Of a stretch of DNA of 64,000 bases, positions 1 to 12,130 are shown in pieces; positions within the stretch are counted from its first letter, which is position 1, and the number at the start of each line of letters is the position of its first letter. The translations under genes were made by a program, and so were the position numbers. Location of the stretch: the NCBI GenBank assembly GCA_905116865.2, contig CAJHNH020002447.1:444698-508697 (forward strand). Reading direction: 5' to 3'. The stretch comes from Candidula unifasciata. Taxonomy: Eukaryota; Mollusca; Gastropoda; Stylommatophora; Geomitridae. Under the pieces are notes generated by a model, which ran no database searches, had not been told where the DNA came from, and saw only the letters and a program-made list of their open reading frames with translations.

Positions 1-99
1 ACGCTGTCCTGTGTCACATAATCTACAATTGTGTTCAGCTCGCCCACATCCCAGGCATGTGTCCACCATCAGAAAGGGGTTGACCAGAATAGGTTGTCC

Positions 100-1850
100 T
101 GTCTCCCAGCCATGGTTGTCATGTCTTCTAGCCATGGTTGTCATGTATTCCAGCATGGTTGTCATGTCTTCTAGCCATGGTTGTCCTGTCTCCCAGCCAT
201 GGTTGTCATGTCTTCTAGCCATGGTTGTCTTGTATCCCAGCCATGGTTGTCGTGTATCCCACCCATGGTTGTCATGTATCCAAGCCATGGTTGTCATGTA
301 TCCCAGCATGGTTGTCATGTCTTCTAGCCATGGTTGTCCTGTCTCCCAGCCATGGTTGTCATGTATCCTAGCCATGGTTGTCATGTCTTCTAGCCGTGGT
401 TGTCATGCAGTCTAGCCATGGTTGTCATGTCTCCCAGACATGGTTGTCCTATCTCCCAACCATGGTTGTCCTATCTCCCAACCATGGTTGTCATGTCTTT
501 TAGCCATGGTTTTCATTCACCTAGCCATGGTAGTCATGCCTCCCAGCCATGGTTGTCAGGTCTCCCAGCCATGGTTGTCAGGTCTTCTAGCCATGGTTGT
601 CAGGTCTCCCAGCCATGGTTGTCAGGTCTCCTAGCCATGGTTGTCAGGTCTCTCAGCCATGGTTGTCAGGTCTCCTAGCCATGGTTGTCAGGTCTCCTAG
701 CCATGGTTGTCCTATCTCCCAACCATGGTTGTTATTCACCTAGCCATGGTTGTCATGTCTCCTAGCCATGGTTGTCAGGTCTCCCTGCCATGGTTGTCAG
801 GTCTCTCAGCCATGGTTGTCAGGTCTCCTAGCCATGGTTGTCAGGTCTCTCAGCCATGGTTATCCTCTCTCCAAGCCATGGTTTTCATGTCTCCCAGTCA
901 TTGTTATTCTCTCTCCCAGACATGATTGTCCTGTCTCCCAGTAATGTTTTTCATGTCTCCCAGACATGGTTGTCATGTATCCCAGCCATGGTTGTCATGT
1001 CTCCCAGTCATGGTTGTCAGGTCTCCCAGCCAGGGTTATCTTCTCTCCAAGCAATGGTTGTCATGTCTCCCAGTTATGGTTGTCATGTATCCCAGTCATG
1101 GTTGTCATGTCTCCCAGTCATGGTTGTCATGTCTCCCAGTCATGGTTGACATGTATCCCAGCCATGTTTGTAATGTCTCACAGTCATGGTTATCAAGTAT
1201 CCCAACCATGATTGTCATGTCTTCCAGTCATGGTTGTTGTGTATCCCAGTCATGGTTGTCATGTATCCCAGCCATGGTTGACATGTATCCCAGCCATGGT
1301 TGTCATGTATCCCAGCCATGGTTGTCATGTATCCCAGTCATGGTTATCAAGTATCCCAACCATGATTGTCATGTCTTCCAGTTATGTTTGTTATGTATCC
1401 CAGCCATGGTTGTCATGTATCCCAGCCATGGTTGTCATGTATCCCAGCCATGTTTGTCATGTATCCCAGTCATGGTTGTTATGTATCCCAGTCATGGTTG
1501 TTATGTATCCCAGCCATGGTTGTCATGTATCCCAGCCATGGTTGTCATGTATCCCAGTCATGGTTGTCATTATCCCAGCCATGGTTGTCCTCTATCCCGG
1601 TCGCGTTTGTCATGTCTCCCAGTCATGGTTATCATGTATCCCAGCCAAGGTTATCCTCCTTGCCAGCCGTGTTTGTCATATCTCCCAGTCATGGTTGTCT
1701 TAAATCACGTACATGGTTGTCCTTTCTCCTAGCCTTGGATGTCATTTCTCCCCGTCATGGTTGTCATTGTCCTAGCTATGGTTGTCATGTCTCCCATCCA
1801 TGAATGTCCTCTTTCCCAACCATGGTTATTATGTACCCAGCCCTGCATGT
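100..1850. repeat. 22-bp minisatellite
   Basis: About 80 head-to-tail units of 22 bp, core CAGCCATGGTTGTCATGT followed by a variable ATCC, CTCC or CTTC. Variation is structured: units with CAGGTC cluster at 550-860 and units with CATGTATC dominate after 1240. Because 22 is not a multiple of 3, all three frames are partly open and give false ORFs with a 22-residue period. It probably lies in an intron of the same channel gene. Confidence 0.95.
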
Positions 1851-1860
1851 CCTCTCTTGT

Positions 1861-2330
1861 TGCGACTCGACAGCAGAAGTCAGGCTCTACTTTCAACAAC
1901 TTGACATGTAGTGCAGGAAAGCCTTCCGCTTACGTACATCGTCTACCTTTATACTTTGAAGCTTTTTACCAGATCTTGTGTTCGGCGTCGATTGATTCCA
2001 TTATTTGTGGCACAGTGTGACTTCAATTGATATAGAACGTCATCAGTTAGTTATATTTCTGAAACTTCAGTGCTACACGGGGAGCACAATTTGTACCTTC
2101 GTGTGTGTCTACGTGAGAAGATTCCAAGCATTCCTGATTTTCTATGTTGGCACCCCGTTATTCCCTCCAGTTCCTTGTAAACTGGTTCAGTAGGTCAGGC
2201 CATGCAGTTCCTAACAGAAGTGGGTCAGTGGATCAATGTCCGGCAGCCGGTGGTGCAGACTGTCCGAGCGAGCCGCAGATACGTCATCAGTAAGTGGCAG
2301 CTTCCAGTTCTGCCGGGGTTGGCAGTTGTA
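1861..2330. other. Non-repetitive intronic sequence, nothing recognised
   Basis: About 470 bases between two arrays with no gene-like frame that I recognise, no splice pair that fits the channel, and no visible repeat. Confidence 0.5.
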
Positions 2331-2565
2331 GTCACATACATTAGTAGTCACATAACAGACGTCACATATATAAGTAGTCATGTGCACTAGTAGTCACATA
2401 CAATAGAAATCACAAGCAATAGCAGTCACATACAATAGTAATCACAAGGAATAGCAGTCACATACAATAGTAATCACAAGGAATAGCAGTCACATACAAT
2501 AGTAATCACAAGCAATAGCAGTCACATACAATAGTAATCACAAGCAATAGCAGTCACATTCAGTA
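2331..2565. repeat. Approximately 32-bp minisatellite
   Basis: Five to seven units built on AGTCACATACAATAGTAATC and ACAAGCAATAGC. The later units are nearly identical, which suggests recent expansion. Confidence 0.9.
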
Positions 2566-2599
2566 ATCCTAGTAATACTTATTTCAATGAAATAACTAA

Positions 2600-2940
2600 T
2601 CCTGCTCAGTAAGTTATCTGATGATATACACTGTGAGTCTTCTAATCCTATCCTGTGGAAGTGTGTCTAGTCTTGTTCTGTGTGAAATAGATAATCCTCT
2701 CTGTAAGTTATCTAATCCTACTCTCTGGGACTTATACTCTTTCTGTCTGTGACATATTTAATCCTCCATGTAAGCTGTCTAATCCTACCCTCTGTAACAT
2801 ATCTAATCCTACCCACTGAGAGTGATATGATCCTACTCTCCGTGACTTTTCTAATTCAATCCTCTGCAGGTGATCTAACCCTACCGTCTGTGATTGATCT
2901 AATCCTATTCTGTGTGGGTTTATTATCTGATCGCTAAGCT
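2600..2940. repeat. Diverged minisatellite with core TCTAATCCTA
   Basis: Irregular units of roughly 20-30 bp contain TCTAATCCTACTCTCTGTG with many substitutions and small indels, so this array is older than its neighbours. Confidence 0.75.
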
Positions 2941-3620
2941 CTGTCAAAGGTCAGATTCGTGTTATCTTATTCAACACAAAACGACAGTTGATTCAAGCCA
3001 TCTCTTCCTGACATCCTCGGATAATTTTTAAAAAAACTGCTGTCAGACTAAACGTGGTGTGTTTTCCTCGCCGTATGTTATAGTTTAACGAACAATCCAC
3101 AACATCGCTGAAAATCCTCGCAGGCATCTTGAATCAGTCTAGAACATGTCCCAAAACGCGCACAGGCAGATGTGTTTGGCTAACAGTAAAGTGAGTTTTG
3201 TTTGCTTCAAGTGGGTGTTATTAGTTCCAAGCGAGTTTTATTCTTTATGTCCAGGATACGTTGAATACTTCAGAAACTAACATTACCCTCGTCGTTACCC
3301 AAACTCATTAGTTTTCATTAGGTACATACAACTAGCTAACGGGTTAGCCTCGCCCCCCCCCCCTCTTTTCCAATCCTCTTTCCAATTTTCATTCGACACA
3401 AAACCTGGCCCTCCACCTGTTTCCTGTCACCCGGGAGGCAGAACAACAAACAAACGTAACCCATTAGGTGAGAATTCCATAGCCAGCCAGATGTCACTTT
3501 CGACTGTAGTTCAAGTACTGTAAGAAAACCTAGCTGATCACTTCTATAACTCAGACCTTCTGTGGACTGTATATTTCTTGGTTCCAGCAGCAACACAAGC
3601 GAAACCTGCCAACGTCCTTT
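2941..3620. other. Intronic sequence, nothing recognised
   Basis: A stretch without recognisable genes. It includes a poly-C tract near 3350-3362. Confidence 0.5.
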
Positions 3621-3629
3621 TCCTTAGGG

Positions 3630-3860
3630 GGCTGTGTTAGCGCAGTCGATAAGAGGCTCGCTTGCAAATCCAGCTGCGACTCGCTGCAGCCCACGGCCGG
3701 TCATGTTTGATCGTTGTTAAAACTGTACTTCAGTTGTAAAGAATTCACTTATTTGCTTCATTTATGTAATTGTTACTGTAGTAGGCACCTGACGAGATAC
3801 AGCGAAATATGTCAGGCAATAAATTGTACAACCTATTGTTTGTGTCTTCTTTGTTCAAAT
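3630..3860 (+). mobile_element. Possible tRNA-derived SINE remnant
   Basis: GGGGGCTG is followed by TTAGCGCAGTCGATAAGAGG, which fits a polymerase III A box; a weak B-box-like GTTTGATCG comes some 60 bases later. The rest is AT-rich with no matched copy in this window. The similar GGGGGCTG start at 46376 supports a repeat origin, but the call is tentative. Confidence 0.35.
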
Positions 3861-4190
3861 TTACAACAGGGCAACATTGCTTTAAAGTGATAATTTGTTA
3901 CTGAAGTTGTTGAATTTGTGCTCTGCTTATATTTCAGGAAGTTGATGACTCAATGCTGTGCTTATATTTCTGTCGCTTCTATTGTTCTTTCAGTGCCATG
4001 AAAACAAGGTAGCCACTTGCAGTGGTGGACAGCTTGGCCAGAAGTGGTCTGAAAACAACCTACAACTTTGTAATAATGGACAGCTGTGACATGAGGAGTA
4101 CTCTGCTCTTTCACAGAACCAACAGCAGCATAGACACACCAGGTTAATGGCGGAGGGAAGTATAGCTACACATCAGATTGTTTTCTTCTC
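3861..4190. other. Intronic sequence, nothing recognised
   Basis: No repeat, RNA gene or exon that I can support. Confidence 0.45.
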
Positions 4191-4850
4191 ATGCTAGAGT
4201 CTCATGTCTCATACTAAAGTTCCATGTCCCCTACTAAAGTCTCATGCTACAGTTCCATATCTTATACTAGAGTTACATGTCTAATGCTAAAGTCTCGTGC
4301 TAGAGTCACACGTCTCCTGCTAGATTTTTTATGTCCAGTGTTATAATCTCATGTCTCATTTTAGAGTTCTATGTCTCATGTTAGATTCTCAAGTCTCATG
4401 TAAGAATTCCATATTTTCTGCAAGAGTCTCACATTTCATGCTAGAGTTCCATCTCATGCTAGAACTCCATGTCTCATGCTAGTGTTCAATATCCCATGCT
4501 AGTGTTCCATGTTTTAGGCTAGATATACATGCTCCGTGCTACAGCTCCATGTGTCATGACAGAGTTTCATGTCTCAAACTAAAGTGACATGCTAGAGTCA
4601 CATTCTAGAGTTTCATGTACCATGCTAGTGTAGTTTCATGTCTCATGCTTGTGTTCCATGTCTTGTCCTACAGTTCCATGTATCATGCTAGAGTTTCATG
4701 TCTCAAGCTAGTCTCAGCCTAGAGTTTTATGCTGGAGTCACATACTAGAGTCTCATGTCTCATGCTAGAGTCTCATGTCTTATGCTAGAGTCTCATGTCT
4801 TATGTCTCATGCTAGAGTTTAATGGTTCAAGCTAGAGTTTTAACCCCAGT
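4190..4850. repeat. Diverged minisatellite of about 20 bp
   Basis: Degenerate units of the type TCTCATGCTAGAGTTCCATG, with length variation. It is one of the more decayed arrays here. Confidence 0.8.
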
Positions 4851-5391
4851 ACTATCCCTACCCTTTGCCGCCCCTTGCAGCATGATTTAAAGGGTGCAGT
4901 ACTGCTATTTTTTTGCTTTCCATTTGCACCCCAGCACCATACAAGTGTGACTGTTATCTGGTGTTCTAGCCTAACATCTATTGCTTGATATTGTCTAGTT
5001 GATCATCTAGAACTTTCATATAGTCTAATATATCATCATTAAAGCCTATCAGTATCATTATATCAGCCAATGTGTGCTTAGTCCAAAATGCATCAGCCAC
5101 TCCAAGATACTTCTACTAATTATTCCCATGAGAGGTTGGTTATAATGTCTGCTATCTCGGCCTTGAATGCGGCATTGACGTACTTCACCATGATTTACTC
5201 CCATGTCACGCACTCTGTTAGTGTCAGGTATTTCATGTCCACTAACCCAGTCCGTACAGCGTTGATGATATTTGTGTGTGGGTGTGTGTTTATTGTGTGT
5301 GTGTGTATGCGTGTGGGTGGAGGGTAGGTGGGGGAAGCAGGGGTGACAGAAAATTGTCTACGCTGGGAACCTCGCTACACCATTGCATACC

Positions 5392-5515
5392 ATGTCCTCG
5401 TGTATGTACACCAACACACTGTGTCCTACCATGTCCTGGTGTATGTACACCAACACACTGTGTCCTACCATGTCCTGGTGTATGTACACCAGCACACTGT
5501 GTCCTACCATGTGAA
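5392..5515. repeat. 39-bp minisatellite, three copies
   Basis: Three almost identical 39-bp units with core CACCAACACACTGTGTCCTA. The unit length is a multiple of three, which opens frames on both strands without meaning. A TG-rich stretch lies just before it at 5273-5325. Confidence 0.9.
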
Positions 5516-5639
5516 CCCCAAACCTACACTGACTGACCTGTCCAACAATGGGTATTCCTACACATCCATACAGCTGTATAATAAAGTTGTATAACATTTA
5601 TCTTTTTTATGTTTGTGATGTGTATGTCCATTTGTATTG

Positions 5640-8190
5640 TATTTGGCGTATTTGTGTAAATCTGTCAAGTTTGTATGTACCCAAGTCTCTTATATATCTC
5701 CAAAGTCTGTGCATGTCTCTAAAATGTGTAAATTCTGTGAAGTCTGTAAAGGTCTCTAAAGTCTTACTTGTCTCAAAATTTTTACAGATCTCTGTGCATA
5801 TATTTTTTAATGTACATGTCTCTAAATTATGTGTATATCAGTAAAGCCTGCACATGTCACTAAGTCTGCAATGTCACCAAGTATGTACGTGTCACTAAGT
5901 CTGTACATGTCACGAAGTCTGTACATGTCACGAAGTCTGTACGTGTCACTAAGTCTGTAATGTCACGAAGTCTGTACGTGTCACTAAGTCTGTACATGTC
6001 ACGAAGTCTGTACGTGTCACTAAGTATGTACATGTCACCAAGTATGTACGTGTCACTAAGTCTGTACGTGTCACTAAGTCTGTACATGTCACTAAGTCTG
6101 TACATGTCACGAAGTCTGTACGTGTCACTAAGTCTGTACGTGTCACCAAGTCTGTACGTGTCACTAAGTCTGTACATGTCACCAAGTCTGTACATGTCAC
6201 TAAGTCTGTACATGTCACTAAGTCTGTACATGTCACCAAGTCTGTACGTGTCACTAAGTCTGTACATGTCACGAAGTCTGTACGTGTCACTTAGTCTGTA
6301 ATGTCACGAAGTCTGTACGTGTCACTAAGTCTGTACATGTCACGAAGTCTGTACGTGTCACTAAGTATGTACATGTCACCAAGTATGTACGTGTCACTAA
6401 GTCTGTACGTGTCACTAAGTCTGTACATGTCACTAAGTCTGTATATGTCACGAAGTCTGTACGTGTCACTAAGTCTGTACGTGTCACCAAGTCTGTACGT
6501 GTCACTAAGTCTGTACATGTCACCAAGTCTGTACATGTCACTAAGTCTGTACATGTCACTAAGTCTGTACATGTCACCAAGTCTGTACGTGTCACTAAGT
6601 CTGTACATGTCACGAAGTCTGTACGTGTCACTAAGTCTGTACGTGTCACTAAGTCTGTACGTGTCACTAAGTCTGTACGTGTCACTAAGTCTGTACGTGT
6701 CACCAAGTCTGTACATGTCACGAAGTCTGTACGTGTCACTAAGTCTGTACGTGTCACCAAGTATGTACGTGTCACTAAGTCTGTACATGTCACCAAGTCT
6801 GTACATGTCACGAAGTCTGTACGTGTCACTAAGTCTGTACATGTCACCAAGTCTGTACGTGTCACCAAGTCTGTACGTGTCACGAAGTCTGTACGTGTCA
6901 CTAAGTCTGTACATGTCACGAAGTCTGTACGTGTCACCAAGTCTGTACGTGTCACTAAGTCTGTACATGTCACCAAGTCTGTACATGTCACTAAGTCTGT
7001 ACATGTCACTAGTCTGTACATGTCACTAAGTCTGTACATGTCACGAAGTCTGTACGTGTCACTAAGTCTGTACGTGTCACTAAGTCTGTACGTGTCACTA
7101 AGTCTGTACGTGTCACTAAGTATGTACATGTCACCAAGTCTGTACGTGTCACGAAGTCTTTTCATGTCACTAAGTCTGTACGTGTCACTAAGTCTGTACG
7201 TGTCACCAAGTATGTACGTGTCACTAAGTCTGTACATGTCACTAAGTCTGTACATGTCACGAAGTCTGTACGTGTCACTAAGTCTGTACATGTCACCAAG
7301 TATGAACGTGTCACTAAGTCTGTACGTGTCACTAAGTCTGTACATGTCACGAAGTCTGTACATGTCACCAAGTCTGTACATGTCACTAAGTCTGTACCTG
7401 TCACTAAGTCTGTACCTGTCACTAAGTCTCTACCTGTCACCAAGTCTGTACCTGTCACTAAGTCTGTACCTGTCACTAAGTCTCTACATGTCACCAAGTC
7501 TGTACCTGTCACTAAGTCTGTACCTGTCACTAAGTCTCTACATGTCACCAAGTCTGTACATGTCACTATGTCTATACGTGTCACTAAGTCTGTACGTGTC
7601 ACTAAGTCTGTACCTGTCACTAAGTCTCTACATGTCACCAAGTCTGTACGTGTCACTAAGTCTGCACCTGTCACTAAGTCTCTACATGTCACCAAGTCTG
7701 TACGTGTCACTAAGTCTGTACGTGTCACTAAGTCTGTACGTGTCACCAAGTATGTACCTGTCACTAAGTCTGTACATGTCACGAAGTCTGTACGTGTCAC
7801 TAAGTATGTAATGTCACCATGCTTGTACCTTTCACTAAGTCTCTACATGTCACCAAGTCTGTACCTGTCACTAAGTCTGTACCTGTCACTAAGTCTGTAC
7901 ATGTCACTAAGTCTGTAATGTCACCATGCCTGTACCTTTCACTAAGTCTCTACATGTCACCAAGTCTGTACCTGTCACTAAGTCTGTACCTGTCACTAAG
8001 TCTGTACATGTCACCAAGTCTGTAATGTCACCAAGTCTGTACCTGTCACTAAGTCTCTACATGTCACTAAGTCTGTAATGTCACCAAGTCTGTACCTGTC
8101 ACTAAGTCTCTACATGTCACCAAGTCTGTACGTGTCACTAAGTCTGTAATGTCACCATGCCTGTACCTTTCACTAAGTCTGTACATAACT
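5640..8190. repeat. 18-bp minisatellite with higher-order structure
   Basis: More than 120 units of AAGTCTGTACGTGTCACT, with C/T/G variation at the base before AAG and A/G/C in GTACxTGTC. Edges (5640-5850 and 8180-8225) are degenerate versions with TCTCTAAAGTCTG. The unit is six codons long, so long false ORFs run on both strands (up to 364 codons). Segments of 341 bp and about 107 bp are themselves repeated. The array ends about 40 bases before the first exon. Confidence 0.97.
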
Positions 8191-8264
8191 CTCTAAAGTC
8201 TGCACATGTCTCTAAAGTCTGTCTGTGTTTGCTCTATTTAAAATTGATATGACCCTTAACTGAG

Positions 8265-8516
8265 ACTTACATGGTTCGAGCGGATCAGCATGTTTGTGAT
8301 CATCCTCAACTGCATCACCCTGGGGATGTACCAGCCCTGCAAGGACGAGGATTGCACCACCATGCGGTGCCGGGTGCTGGAGGGATTTGATCACTTCATC
8401 TTCGCCTTCTTCGCTGTGGAGATGCTGATCAAGATGATGGCCATGGGTGTCTTTGGCAAGGAAACCTACCTGGCAGACTCCTGGAATCGCCTGGACTGTT
8501 TCATTGTCATGGCGGG
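8265..8516 (+). CDS. CACNA1G: T-type calcium channel alpha-1, internal exon: domain I S1 to S3
   Basis: This exon encodes the start of the first membrane domain of a Cav3 (T-type, low-voltage-activated) calcium channel alpha-1 subunit, a plasma-membrane pore protein. The reading begins [20 protein letters not shown] (S1), continues through [15 protein letters not shown] (S2) and ends at [12 protein letters not shown] (start of S3). These motifs and their spacing are diagnostic for the family. The exon is taken to start after AG at 8263-8264; the ATG at 8290 is an internal methionine, not a start. It ends before a good donor, GTAAGT at 8517. It leaves two bases of a glycine codon, which fit exon 24848. 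The N-terminus is upstream of the window. The acceptor has only a weak pyrimidine tract, so the 5' edge is the least certain part. The symbol denotes the family; invertebrates usually have one Cav3 gene. Confidence 0.9.
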
Positions 8517-9240
8517 GTAAGTGTATGTTTATAGCCCATCAATAAATGCACCCAATTGCTTGTTTTCGAGAAATAAGTGAGTGAGATTATTCATCAAGCT
8601 TGCAGTCCAGGAATACAAATCCGGTTATAAAACAAGAAATAGTTACAGTTAAACCTCATTAACATGAATTGAGTTAAGATGAACACCCAGCTAACATGAT
8701 GAAAATTGTTGTCCCAGCGAGGATGTGTTATTCATAATACATCTGTTTGTCCCCAGTTAGCATGAATTTTGTTAACTGTCCCTTGGAATTTATATTACTA
8801 GTAACGAACTCGAGCCCAGCTACCCACCAGCTGACCTGTCAATAACGCTTGTTCAGGCTGGTCTACTTTAGAGGGGTGTCCGGGCGTATTGTTATCTTCA
8901 GAAAGCTTTTTGCATTCTGTGGGGTAGGAGTGCTTGAAGTTAGGGCCAGTTGTACATTTTATGGGATCGTTAAAAGCGCTCACATACTGTAATATAAAAG
9001 AAGGGTGTTCGCCGGTAAGACCGTTGACGCAAAAGAACGTCACACCAACCTGACACCCTTGCGACTAAAACTTACCCGTCTAAACTGTTAAAAAGCATAA
9101 ATGAACCTCTAATAATAGTGTACTTGGCCTGACTTCGTTGCTCAGCACAGTGTGCTTGACCCGAGTTCGTTATAAGTACCGAATTTCTGTTAACAAGGTT
9201 TTACTATATACCCAACATTATGTGTCATTTAAGTAAATAA
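8517..9240. other. Intron, nothing recognised
   Basis: Start of the 16.3-kb intron between the first two exons; no repeat or exon is visible. Confidence 0.5.
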
Positions 9241-9560
9241 ACAACTTTCCTTGGTCTAATTTTTGGGATACACAGATAGATGAACCGAATATAATGTTTA
9301 GGGTACAAAGGTCGATGAAACAAGTTTAATGTTTGGGAGACACAGATATAAGACATTAATCTAATGTTTAGGGTACACAGATAGATTTAATGTTTGAGTT
9401 ACATAAATAGACTAACTGAATTTAACATTTAGTGTACACAGATAAATGAAACAATTTTAATGTTTAGGATACGCAGAAACAGGTCTAATGGTTGGGATAC
9501 GTAAATAGATTTTAAAAGTTAAATGTTTATGATACACAGATAAAATAAATAGATCTAGGC
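9240..9560. repeat. Diverged minisatellite with core ACACAGATAGATGAA
   Basis: Irregular units of about 35-40 bp with TTTAATGTTTAGGGTACACA and variants. It is strongly decayed. Confidence 0.7.
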
Positions 9561-9764
9561 AGTGGGGCTATTAGTCTATTCTTGTTTTCTCCACAGTGAG
9601 GCCCAGGAACACGTAGTATACATGAAACAGATCAGAGATCTGGTCGTGGAGATTTCCGATGACAAACAATGTTTGCGGGAATTGTCGCTAACAGTCATGT
9701 TTGTGGGAATCCCCAGTGACATTGGTTATTGCTCTGGCCACTGTCCACTTGAAGTTAGCACATT

Positions 9765-9870
9765 CACATATAGAAGGGTAAGGAATGCCCATGTCATCTT
9801 TGAAGAAGTTTCCCTTTAAGATAAATCGAGGAGAATACTCAGTTAATAAACTAAGAAAATATAAATCCAC
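9765..9870. repeat. Dispersed repeat, copy 1 (related to 19187-19290)
   Basis: About 100 bases starting TATAGAAGGGTAAGGAATGC align with 19187-19290 with few differences in the first half and looser similarity afterwards. The adjoining open frame at 9562-9819 has no recognisable domain and no fitting splice sites. Family unknown. Confidence 0.65.
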
Positions 9871-11340
9871 AAAGTTAATTACACACTGTTAGCAAGATTT
9901 TCTAATTCTAATTATTCATAGTACAGTTTCTATCTTTACCTAAATCAAAACAATGTTTAAAACAATACAAATTACATGAAGGTGATATAAATAATTATGT
10001 GATATATAAATATAAAATAACAAATATATACTGCGAGAACTCGATTAACGCTATAAATCCCAATGATAACTCTAAGGTTGAACAGGAAATTTTAAAAAAA
10101 AGTCACTACTGCATTTAGACGAAGTTAGCATCATCATGTGTTTACAGGCAATGGTCATTGTCTACTATGTACACTTCAAAGTGACTTACGGTCGTGAGAC
10201 CTGACTCCAATACCTGTTTAGGAACTGTCACTTGTAGTCTGTGTCATGTTTAGTTTAGATTCAACCATTTCTCATTGACTGATCGTGTATATTTTATATG
10301 AGGTGAATATATTTTTTGTTATGTTCATTGGGTATAGATGTCAACATGTATTGACGATATATGTCTGTGTGTACTGAACATGTCTATCAACAAAAGCTGA
10401 TATTCATGTCTAGATGTCCACACAATATTGTGCCTCTATCCTTGGCTGTCAATGACACTCGTTGTCCACCTGTCTCTGGTGTTGTTTCTGTGTGTTTGAT
10501 GTTTGGTCTATGTTTCAGCTCTTCTCTTCAGCTCTTCAGACAAATCGGCCACACTCAGCCCTAGACACAGTCGAACACTATCTTATCTCATCAAACAAAA
10601 GCGTCAGCGGTAATCAATCAATCAATCCTGACCCCCCCCCCCCCCTAATAAATCAATCCTGGCCAGGACATGGGTCACCTGGTCACATAAATTCGCAAAT
10701 GTTGACATCTGACCTCATCCCAGGTTGCCTGCATTCTACTAGTCCTAGGACAGGAGCCTGGCTTATGTTTGATATTTGTTCTTCATTTAAATTTTTTTTT
10801 TTTTTTTACTTTTATGTAGCGCCACATTTGATGTTTTTGTGTATTCTGTCACCACGAAATCAGATATATAATTTCACTGTGTGTTTATTTTCATGTTTTG
10901 GGTTGACAAGCCACGAAATCTCACCCCCACACTTATAGATTGCCCAGACTTACACCCACACCACTTTCCCCACAACCCTCTTCTGGTGATCCTCCCCCCT
11001 CCCCCACAGCTTACATTGTTGGTGTTTGTTCAGTAAACGGTTTGTGTCAATGTACTGAATGTGTACTCTGTTCCCAGACCACATACTACGTAGAGACTCG
11101 TGTCCCGGCTAGCACATGATAGCAATCCTACAACTGCTAGCTAGCCTGCCAAAGCAATCCGTCAGTTGCTAGGTAGCACCTGTAGCGCAAGTCAGTGCAA
11201 GCTAGCACACCCACGAGTCTGCTAGTCCGTCAGCTTACTTGTTCACAATTTTAAAAATTAACTGTTTTTGCACATTCCTGTACACATCTTCATGGCATAC
11301 AGACGTTGCCACGACCCTTAGTTCTTTCTCCACGATCATA
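9871..11340. other. AT-rich intron sequence
   Basis: It contains homopolymer runs (poly-C near 10630, poly-T near 10790) and no recognisable gene. Open frames around 10361-10938 look non-coding. Confidence 0.5.
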
Positions 11341-11379
11341 GATTTTCTACGGAATCAATCGCTTCAGTCTTAATAGTGA

Positions 11380-12130
11380 TCTGACACCCGTGCGACTCTG
11401 ACGTGACACTCCTGTGGCAATTCCTGACTTCGACGTCACAAATGAGTGCCACTCTTTGGCACTGACATGACACATCTGTGACACTCCGTGACGTCGAAGT
11501 GACAAATCTGATCCACTCTTTGATTCTGATATCACATGTTACTTGTCCGTACTTATGTGACCTATGTATGTAAGTCTGATTTTAACGTGACCGCTCTGAT
11601 GTGATATTCACGTGACACTCTCTGACACTGACGTGACACATGAGCCACTCTATGACAATGACCTGACATTTGTGTTTTATCCCTGACACTTGTTATCATT
11701 CCATAGTACTAACGCGATGAACATGTGTCGCTCCCTGACACTGGCTTAGCATATGTGTCACTCATAGACACAGACATATGTCCCACTCCCTTATTTTGAC
11801 ATGACATCTATATGCCGCTCTCAGACACTGAAGTGACACCTGTGTTCCCGACTAGATACCTGTGTACCATCTCAGGGTACTGGCGTGACACTTGTGTGCC
11901 ACACTCTTACCATAAAGTGATATATGTGTTACTTCCTGGCACAGATACCTCTGTATAACGCTTTGACTGACGTGACAATTCTTGTCATTCCCACATTTTG
12001 GCGTCACACCCAGGTGCCATTCCTTGCCACTGGCGTGATCATATGTGCCAATCCATCCACGGCTATAACATGAAAATGTGTGGCACACCCTAATACTGAC
12101 GTGAAACCTACGTATTATCTGGTTATTTCT
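11380..12130. repeat. Diverged minisatellite with TGACACTGACGTGACA
   Basis: Degenerate units of about 30 bp combine GACACTGACGTGACAC with TGTGCCACTC. Units are so diverged that many are hard to delimit. Confidence 0.65.

Noticed and set aside
926..1732. 268-codon ORF with SHGCHVSQPWLS repeats
   Set aside because: Translation of the 22-bp array in one of three equally open frames.
5860..8025. Long periodic ORFs (up to 364 codons) on both strands, with MSLSLY or YRLSDT repeats
   Set aside because: They follow from an 18-bp tandem unit that equals six codons; both strands and several frames are open at once and no splice or start context exists.
9562..9819. 85-codon ORF as a possible extra channel exon
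   Set aside because: No resemblance to Cav3, phase does not fit, and the 3' part is a dispersed repeat; the exons on either side already join perfectly.
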